Positions 56,437 through 64,000 of a stretch of DNA of 64,000 nucleotides are shown piece by piece. The DNA is from Plasmodium coatneyi. Its lineage: Eukaryota; Apicomplexa; Aconoidasida; Haemosporida; Plasmodiidae. The stretch is taken from positions 4,650,001 through 4,714,000 of the forward strand of contig NC_033567.1 in NCBI RefSeq assembly GCF_001680005.1, read 5' to 3'. Each line of letters starts with the position of its first letter. Positions within the stretch are counted from its first letter, which is position 1. The translations under genes and the position numbers were made by a program. The notes under the pieces are model-generated. The model saw only the letters and a list, made by a program, of their open reading frames with translations, had not been told where the DNA came from and did not search any database.

Positions 56437-57119
56437 TTGAGGAACGAAAATGAGAGATGCCAAAAGCGCAAACACGAATTCGGAAAAAAAAAAAAAAAAA
56501 AAAAAAAAAGAACAAAAGTTAAAAGCTTTTGCGCATATTGTTATAAACGGGAACCACGAAGATATAGCTTGTCCCTTAATTTTATTTTCTCATTTTTAAA
56601 AAGGAGGGCTTGTTTTTAAAAGGCAATGCGGATACTTCAATGTGCCATATATACATACGCGTATGCACAAATTAATGTATGTACCTTCGCACCTTGGTAC
56701 GTATGGATACGCGCCGAGTAAAGGGACTCCTGCGCGTTATTCTTGTATACGCTCACATACGTATGTAGTGTTTTTGGAAAAAGGGATTTGCAAAGTCACT
56801 GCAAAGGCAATGAACTCAATTGCTTGTGCATTGCATGAGCAAAAAAATTAAGGGGGCCATGCATACATGTTAAAAAAAAAATATATATATTTAAAGTAAT
56901 TTATTGGGCGAATAATGCATCAAAAAATAAGCAAATAAATGAGGGGGAAAAGATGAAGAAGCGGAAAAGAAAGGATAAAACAAGCGGGAAGGAACGTAAA
57001 TTTGTTCACATGGAAAAAATGCAATTAAGCAAAGGAGGTTGCGCGAAGTTTTGCGCAGTTTCCCGAAGCTTCGTAAAAAATTCATTTAAATAAGATGTCT
57101 TTCACCTTTCTTTTTGCGA

Positions 57120-57150
<31 letters not shown>

Positions 57151-57549
57151 CCCTTTGTGCAACACGCATAAGCGGAAAAGCAGGGAATGTAGCATCATGG
57201 AGAGAGCAAAAGTTGTTCCTTTAAAAGGTATATTTGTATATCCATATGTGTGAGACAAGAGTTTTTAAAAGGTTTCTGTGTATAACATTACCGTTATGGG
57301 CATATGCTCATCTTTGCCTTTTTCGAGGGAATGTGATTCTTCCCTTATGATGACCAAATGGGGGAGGGGAATTTTTTGCAAATGGTTATGTGCTTAACTT
57401 CTCTGGCCAAGGGGAAGGTGCAGAAAATGGCGAGCGAATACTCCAGTAACACGCAAAGGAGCACATGTTTTGTTGCACGAGAAAGTTGCAACATTTTTTA
57501 TCAATTTAGAGGAAATATAGAAGGAAGCATTTCCGCAATTATGTGGATG

Positions 57550-57557
57550 TGCATGCA
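57550..57557. promoter_or_regulatory. TGCATGCA octamer (ApiAP2-type site)
   Basis: Second TGCATGCA octamer of the VAP/LCMT spacer, about 1.5 kb upstream of the LCMT start. Same reasoning as for the first copy. Confidence 0.35.
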
Positions 57558-59081
57558 CGGATGTGTGATCAAGCTGATAGGAGAGCGAAAAAAAAGAAAA
57601 AAAATTTGGTGTGCATCTTCGTTTCCCCCCCAAGTGGGTCGTAGTTCCACTCCACTATGTTTCCACAAGTTGTGTGTATACCAGGCGAGGTGACAAAAAG
57701 GGTGGTTTGCAAAATGAACGTAAAAAAAAGTAACCTCGAAGATGCTAAAATAGGCCTAATGGTAAATTGCGCAGTGGGAGATGTGAGGCTCATAGTAGGT
57801 GATCGTTGATGAAACGGAAAAGGGACAGAAAAAATGGGGACTTACACATGAGTGTATATATGTTTATGTGTTTGTCCCTGTGGATGGAGGTCATCGCATT
57901 GGATAAACGCTTTGGTGAGTAAATGCACAGTGGAGGAGGGACGAAAAGAAAGAGTTACTGCTGAGAACATTGAGTTCTTTGTACACCAGGGGAAAGACAA
58001 ATGAGTGAATATATTGCCGTGTTCCCCACTGTTTAAGAACAATTCAAAATGCTACTGTTTCTACAGAGCACCTTCCTTTTAAGAGAATATCAGGGTGTAA
58101 AAGGCTGATCTGGCCTGGATTCGACGCCGTAGTTTTATGTCGTCTCGCCTAATCATCCACCGTTTTGTGCATTCCACCGAAATATATGTGAATGTGTTTG
58201 CAGTGTGAACTGCAGGACTGGGTATGTGGGGCCCGGGTTAAGGACCGCACATGAGTGGGGGGCGAAAAATATGTTCCCGGTGGCGAACGAAAATAGTTCT
58301 CGGTAAGCATTACCCAGCCGTATATATGACACATTCGAATTTACTTATGCTAGGTGGCGAAGAAAGAATAAATAAATAAACTGTAAAGGTTTTGACCAGA
58401 TGGAGTACCACAGGTGTACATGTAGCTTCTACTACATGTTGGCACTTCCTCGTGACTATGGTCAGAAGGATTTCCCCATTCCACACGTGGAAGGACTGTA
58501 GTTCCGTGCAGGCTCCCCTGTGCGGGGTTATGTCAGGCTTAGAAGGGGGGAAATTAAGTGAAAAATTGCCACAAAATGGCAAATAGGAAGTACGCTTCAG
58601 CTAGGATTGGCTCGCAAGGTCCTCCTGAAAATGTGCGACAAACTATTCATTTGTATTTTTGGTTATTATCAAATGGGCTACCATCACATGCTTTATGGGC
58701 GCCTGGTGCAGGTCGAAACTGAACAGGTTACGCTGTAAAAAGAAAAAAACGATAAAATAAAAAAAAAATATGATAAAAGGAGCCAGCACATTTAAGCCCC
58801 TTCTATGACGGGTGCTAGCTTATCTGGGGACAGAATTGAAAAAGAAAAAAATGGGAAAAGAACTTCTACTCCAATCTGTGCATGTACGTGTATCATGCTA
58901 GGTGTACAGGCGCAGTTTAACTTCATTTCTTATTTGCCTTTTTACGGGGCGTTTTAAAAATGAGAAGTTTGTCCCAAGAAATTAAGTCCTGCCCCTCTTT
59001 TTTCTAGCCTTTCCTCATTCGATCGAGAAGAAGAAAAAAAAAAATATATATAAATAAAGGACGCAGATTCGGAAAGCCAAG

Positions 59082-61069
59082 ATGAATTCGTTAAAATCAC
59101 CCAACGCCCGAGTGCAGGGCACTACCCACGAGGCGGCCAGTAGCAAACTGTTACACAAAAAAGGGGGAAAAAAGAAATAACAAAAAAATAAAATGCAAGA
59201 CAAGCGAGCTAGAAAAAGCATGCTCTGGTTTAAGAGACCACCAAATGATATACTCTCCTGCGGTGTGCATAGGTTCCACCGCTGCACACACAACCATATA
59301 GACATGTGAGGTGTGTATTTCCTCCCCCCCATTCTTCCCTCAGTTCCGCCGTCAATCTAGGATATTACTCGGACCCGTTCTTAAAATATTTTGTCAAAAG
59401 GGTAGAGAAAAGGAGTCCACTCATAAATAGGGGTTTGTGAATAAAAGCGTTTGCAAAATTGAGGCGCGTTAAGATATTTCTTTCGGACGCATTAACGTGT
59501 GCAGTTGATGCAGACGGGTTGTCGCATGAATGTTTATAGAGCAAGTGACGTCAGGGAAGTAGGCCAGCCGGCTAGGGGGTCCTTTTCCCAGCTTAGCTGA
59601 CCACGTCCTTTTCTACAACTTTTGCGTCCGTTATTGTAGATTGTTGTATATCCCGTTCTGTTAATTTATCTATCTACCGTTTTTTCTTTTCTGCCCTTTT
59701 GAAAGGCTATTACGCCCGCGTTGCTGCTATGAGGCAGTACATTGAGCTCTTTTTCAAGTCCCTAAAGGAGGTAATTGACGGAGCAACAAAATCGGATTCA
59801 TTGAGGTGGTGCTGAGTGCATGCGTATATTTCTACTCCACCATGTGCATAAACGTCCCCACGAATTGGACACCCCTTTCAGGAGGAACCCGTTCAGGTAG
59901 TGAATATCGGAGCCGGTTTGGACACCACCTTCTTTTGGATAAGTGTAAGGGGGAAACGAATTAAAATAAAAAGCACAAAATGGAAATGAGCTAAAGCGCT
60001 TTCGAACTGCCAAATAACAAAATCTTGTACCATTTGTTCTCACCCACAGGAACGACAGAAAAATGCGACCTATTACGAAATAGATTTCCATGAACTGCTG
60101 CGGGAAAAGGCGAACATAATAAACCACGTCGATGAGTTGAAGGCCTTTCTAAAGGGAGTTGATCAGGGCGACGTAGAAAGCAAAGCTAACATGGGGGCAG
60201 ATCTCATCAATTGCGCAAACTACAAAATGCTTTCCTTGGACCTGAACAACTCGACACTCCTGGAGAAGCACCTAACAAGTTGTGGGTTCGACTTTTCGAT
60301 CCCCACTTTGTTCATTTGCGAGTGCGTATTAATTTATTTGGAGGTATCTAGCAGCGACAGTTTAATAAAAACGTTGGCTGGCCTTATGAAAGGCACCTCA
60401 TGCATGTTGGTGTACGAACAGGTACCTCGATGAGTGGTGAGAGAAACGGCGAACTGATCGCTCAGCGGAAGAGGCAACTTTTCGAGATGTATTAATCCGC
60501 CGAATTATCATTTCTCCCCCCCTACACACCATCCTATGTTCCCTGTTTCCCTTCCCTTGCAAGGTTAACCCAGACACCGCCTTCGGAAAGGTGATGATAA
60601 GCAATTTTAGCCAAAGAGGTATAGAACTGAAAAGCATCTTCCAGTACGACAATTTGGAAAAGCAACTTTGCAGATTCAAGTCCCTGGGATGGAGTCATGT
60701 CTACATAAGTGACATGAACGAAATTTACGATTATCACTTAAATTTGGATGAAAAAAAAAAAATTGAAAAAATTGAAATGTTTGATGAGTTTGAAGAATGG
60801 AGGTTATTACAGAACCATTACTTCATCCTCGTTGCGTTTAGTGCTTCCCAACATTTGAGCACGAATGGATTGTATGTTTTTTTAAAGAACATAAAGGAAG
60901 GATTGGGAGGATCTTCTCCAAATGGGTGAGCGACACTTACAGTACGTGTTGTGGTGTCATATGTTTAGTGTTAACCGCTCGGTTGTCTTTCCCTCCGTGA
61001 AATGTTGCCCACTGCATCGCTTCTCTGTTTTTTAGTGTCCCTCCTGTTATCCGCTATACGGATAGATAA
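59082..61069 (+). CDS. LCMT: leucine carboxyl methyltransferase (PP2A methyltransferase)
   Basis: LCMT uses S-adenosylmethionine to methylate the C-terminal leucine carboxylate of PP2A-type catalytic subunits, steering holoenzyme assembly. Seven exons join in phase: 59082-59149, 59344-59432, 59706-59770, 59882-59944, 60050-60421, 60564-60925 and 61036-61069, about 350 residues (animal LCMT1 is ~334). Motifs in order: VQGTTHEAASSKLSAVNLG, SDPFLKYFV, PLINRGYYARV, the SAM site VVNIGAGLDTTFFWI, YYEIDFHE, LFICECVLIYLE, and FDEFEEWRLLQNHYFILVA. The last exon is inferred from a strong donor (GG/gtgagc) that overlaps an in-frame stop at 60927-60929 and an in-phase acceptor after a pyrimidine tract; if not spliced, the protein ends ten residues earlier. 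No targeting signal; cytosolic/nuclear. Confidence 0.9.
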
Positions 61070-62094
61070 AACTACACCTGCTTATCATGCGAAACTCGTT
61101 CCCGTGTAAATGTACCAACACGGTGGGCACACCTATTCGTTTTGGCATTATTTGTATTTATGTACCACGTGGCAGGTTATGCTGAAAAGATGCTCACCGT
61201 CAAAAGGGCAGCACAATTTTGAGGGGGCAAAATATGAATGTTCGAATTCGACCAAACAGGGATTACATATGTGCACGGTCTTAGCACGGTGCTTAGCACA
61301 CGCGACGGGTTAAATGGTACACAAGTTACAGCGTTATATTGCGCTTTATTTCACTTGGTTGTTTTTTCTTTTTTTCGCTTGGATGGGTTATCGAAAGGAT
61401 AAATTTTCATGCTGTCGTCTGCACATCAGCAGTCTCAGTGGGAACAACTGGGTACGTAAAAATGGAAAAAAATATATTACAAATGGGTATCTTTTCCCAT
61501 TGAGTGCGTGCATATTCGCATACTTGTCACTGAGCACTTACACGCCTTGTGCGTACTTCATGGTGAAATTCGGTGCGGCGTGTAAGTGAAACGTCAGCGT
61601 GAAATTTTGCGTCAAGTTTAAAATGAACTGCTTCTCGCGGCGAAGGCTTCCTGCCGTATGTCAAACGGGAAAAGAAGTATATATTTATGCATGTATGTAT
61701 GTATTATGTATGCATTTTTTCGCGCGCACGAATGGAAGGAAAAAAAATGTGCAATACAAAAGGGAGGTAAATTAAGTAAACACAGAGAAGAAAAAACGCG
61801 CCTACAATATTCGTTATCCGTTCGAGAATTTTTCGTTTTTAATTTACCTCTTTGTTTATGAACAAGTGTGGATTTTCCTCCCATATGAGCATTCTCGCAT
61901 TGTTGCATTGTTCCTTGCCACACTTTGATATTCCCCCCCTACCCATGTTGACCTCCCCATGTTAACAGCGCAAGTGTGAAGGATTGAGGAGAGGGTTACC
62001 ATTATAGCACACTGGCGAGTGCCCCCTTGACAGAGAATTATGTCATTTGAACACCCCTCTCCCATCCGCAGCTAAAAAAAAACTTGTGCCAACC
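61070..62094. other. intergenic / possible 5' exon region of the next gene
   Basis: Between LCMT and the small plus-strand gene. A pyrimidine tract ending in gcag at 62071 just upstream of the next ORF looks like a splice acceptor, so an unrecognised short 5' exon may lie here. No other feature is supported. Confidence 0.5.
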
Positions 62095-62637
62095 ATGTTT
62101 ATTTTCGAAAGCGCGCAACACTACTTCAACTTCTTCCGGAACTTCAATGGATGCTACACAGATAACAAGCTGCTGAAATATTTTTTCAAAAAGAGTTACA
62201 ACAACTGGTTTAATGACCCGAGTCAGTACAACTACTACTTTATTTCGTACTATGCAGTGGCAATTTCTTTTTCCGTCTTGATGAGGAATTTGCTATTCAA
62301 CCCAGACGTTCATTTTAGGAGACAGGACAAGAGAAGAAACATTGTGGATCGTTACCAGCATCATGCGTACTCAGTTCCCTACTACAACCACTGGTTAAGA
62401 AATTTTAGCCAGTCTTTTAAGGCCTCCCTGATAGACAACGAACCAGATTACCAGGATGAGGACCCTATGAATATTCGCCCCAAGCGGGTTCAGTTTTACG
62501 GAAGGTTCCCATTTTTCTTTGAGGTCCCAAAGTACGGCGTCGATGACCCATATTATGAGAAGAATTCGCATAAGTACATGCAGAAGTATTATGAGAGCAT
62601 TGGATATGTGAAGCCGAGTGAGCCGCTGGAGGTTTAA
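62095..62637 (+). CDS. small single-span membrane protein, possibly mitochondrial respiratory-chain subunit
   Basis: Starting at the first ATG, 180 residues, rich in Tyr, Phe and Asn. It begins MFIFESAQHYFNFF, has one hydrophobic segment (~residues 49-68, FISYYAVAISFSVLMRNLLF) followed at once by a basic, conserved-looking stretch (NPDVHFRRQDKRR), and a hydrophilic C-terminal part with many Pro/Tyr/Asp. This layout (short leader, one span, long aromatic tail) is like the lineage-specific subunits of apicomplexan respiratory complexes III and IV, and I have a faint memory of the P. falciparum syntenic protein in such lists; treat that as a hypothesis. The open frame continues upstream to an apparent acceptor at about 62072, so a short 5' exon may add N-terminal residues. 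No catalytic motif is visible. Confidence 0.75.
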   Translation: MFIFESAQHYFNFFRNFNGCYTDNKLLKYFFKKSYNNWFNDPSQYNYYFISYYAVAISFSVLMRNLLFNPDVHFRRQDKRRNIVDRYQHHAYSVPYYNHWLRNFSQSFKASLIDNEPDYQDEDPMNIRPKRVQFYGRFPFFFEVPKYGVDDPYYEKNSHKYMQKYYESIGYVKPSEPLEV

Positions 62638-64000
62638 GTCGCCAAGGGGGAGTAGAAGTGGAAGATGACGAAGAAAGGACAAAATTTGCCCCCCCGGTGG
62701 TGCCAAATAAATGTGTTTGAAAACGTTCGGGCGCTCGCACACGGCGCCTCCTTTTTTTTCCTTTTTTTTTCACCCGCTCGATGGGGACAAAATTTAAGAC
62801 ACCCATTTGTGGTGCACTTGTAGCTTCTCCCCGTTTTATGGCTAACAAATGGATTTCCCTTTTAACCTCATACGTGATGTTTTTTTTAAAAAAGTTTACG
62901 CATCCCAATTGGTACTTTCAACAAATTGGTAAAGGCGTGAGGATGGAGTGTCCCCTTTCCGGGGACGAATGTGTACCAAAAAACAAAATGACAACGTTGT
63001 TTCTTGCATAGTGAAAAAAACATACCAGCATTAACTACCTATTTGTGAAAAAAATAGAAAAATAGACCCTTCGTAGTGGTATGACTGTGTTCCCATTTTG
63101 TCCTATCTATGTGCAAGCGCCGAGCGGCCACGTGTCAACCGTCGCTCGTTTTGCGCGAACGGGGAGGTAGCGAAAAGTGGACTTATCATTTAAAAAGCGA
63201 CGCCTTCTCTGTAATGAGATGAAGTTTATTTAAAAGGTAAGCGATTTTTTCCCTCATTTATTCGTGAAAGTGTTTAAAAAAAAAAAAAAAAAAAAAAAAT
63301 GTCTGTACGTGTATGCATATATGACTTTGCGCATATACAGTTTCGTGCATATGGCGCCAGGGTGTGATAAATAGCTCGTTCCTATGAGCATTTAACAAAA
63401 TTATAAATCTTAAAAATTATGTCTTAATTTTTCGTTAATAATCTCTCTAAAGTGATATGATTAAAGGAGGAGGGGGGAGATGACAATAATGTTTTGTCGT
63501 GCGTGTGTGTGTGTGGTGATGGCGTGTGCTGATGATGGGCTTCTCACCACGTGAGGGTTGGTGCGGGTGCTAATTGGACGTGCGTTCTGGATGAATGGGT
63601 ACAAGTTGCTATAAAAATCAGGCTAGCAGTTGTACGCTCGTACAACACTGATCGCATGGCGTTGCATGCGCCTTCCTTGTGGCCTTCCATTCTTTCTCAC
63701 CCTATCTGCGTTTATTTCTCCCCATTTTTTTTTTTTTTTGATTTCCTTTTACGCGGGAGACGCTCACAAAAAGGAGTTCGTTTTTTCCTTCACCTTGTTG
63801 CTGTGATATTGCTGCGGGTTATAATCACAAGCATAATTATTTTCTTGTGCAGAAAGTTGGTGTGTTGGTGTGTTGGTGAGTCGGTGAGTCGGTTGGTAGG
63901 AAACGCTCTGCGAATTAGGGTTCTCGTACATCTGGGACTGTAGGTTTAGCTTCACGTTTGGCGTGACGCTACTTAAAAGGTTTTTGTGCAACGCTGTTGT
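62638..64000. other. intergenic to the right edge
   Basis: No supported gene. It contains a run of about 24 A (63276-63299), a GT microsatellite near 63.50 kb and a GTTGGTGTG/GAGTCGGT minisatellite near 63.86-63.90 kb. Frames up to 130 codons on either strand lack recognisable domains. Confidence 0.6.

Larger units (their letters stand above)
55640..59081. other. 3.4 kb divergent intergenic region
   Basis: Upstream region shared by VAP (minus) and LCMT (plus). It contains runs of 26 A (56484-56509) and 26 T (57125-57150), a 12-base tandem repeat near 56.4 kb, two TGCATGCA octamers, and short frames (up to 150 codons at 55.7-56.15 kb, rich in Cys/Phe/Leu) that I judge non-coding. Confidence 0.6.

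Noticed and set aside
56422..56619. 65-codon plus-strand Lys-rich frame
   Set aside because: Created by the 26-A run and flanking tandem repeat.
63551..63943. 130-codon plus-strand frame near the right edge
   Set aside because: Contains poly-T Phe run and minisatellite-encoded Val/Gly/Ser; no domain.

Overview
This window is a stretch of core nuclear chromosome from a malaria parasite (Plasmodium), most likely of the vivax/knowlesi simian clade. The evidence is a Plasmodium-type triosephosphate isomerase (Phe after the active-site His95, Cys13), an apicoplast-targeted porphobilinogen synthase next to a stromal-processing-type M16 peptidase, large low-complexity single-exon genes, many short introns with canonical GT/AG ends, and long intergenic spacers full of A/T homopolymers at a moderate overall GC that is too high for P. 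falciparum. From memory, the set TIM, RAD21, SPP, ALAD, allantoicase and AP-3 mu is syntenic with P. falciparum chromosome 14. I see no subtelomeric multigene families, CRISPR, insertion elements, rRNA or convincing tRNA.

Layout. 1.6-8 kb: CTU2 (+), a small six-exon unknown protein (-), and a three-exon major facilitator transporter (-). 11-14 kb: a single-exon AP-3 mu adaptin (+). 14-17.6 kb: a 14-exon coiled-coil protein of unknown function (-). 18.9-20.5 kb: allantoicase-like protein (-). 23.5-27.2 kb: double B-box protein (+). 27.8-35 kb: M16 stromal processing peptidase and ALAD, head to tail on the minus strand. 38-41 kb: RAD21-type cohesin kleisin (+). 43-49.6 kb: a very large low-complexity/coiled-coil protein (+) with small 3' exons. 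50.4-51.2 kb: TIM (-). 54.8-55.6 kb: VAP-type MSP-domain protein (-). 59-61 kb: leucine carboxyl methyltransferase (+). 62-62.6 kb: a small one-membrane-span protein, perhaps mitochondrial (+).

Exon structures were rebuilt by hand from GT/AG sites and phase. They close cleanly for the MFS gene, the six-exon and 14-exon genes, TIM, VAP and LCMT. They are uncertain at the 5' end of the peptidase, at the second/third exon junction of ALAD, and at the 3' ends of the B-box, large coiled-coil and LCMT genes.

The genes are mostly independent housekeeping functions. One functional link stands out: ALAD makes porphobilinogen in the apicoplast, and the adjacent M16 peptidase is of the type that removes apicoplast transit peptides. 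The best candidates for something undescribed are the 14-exon coiled-coil gene, the six-exon gene, the large 1.9k-residue protein and the small membrane protein. I do not see a new multi-gene system in the window.
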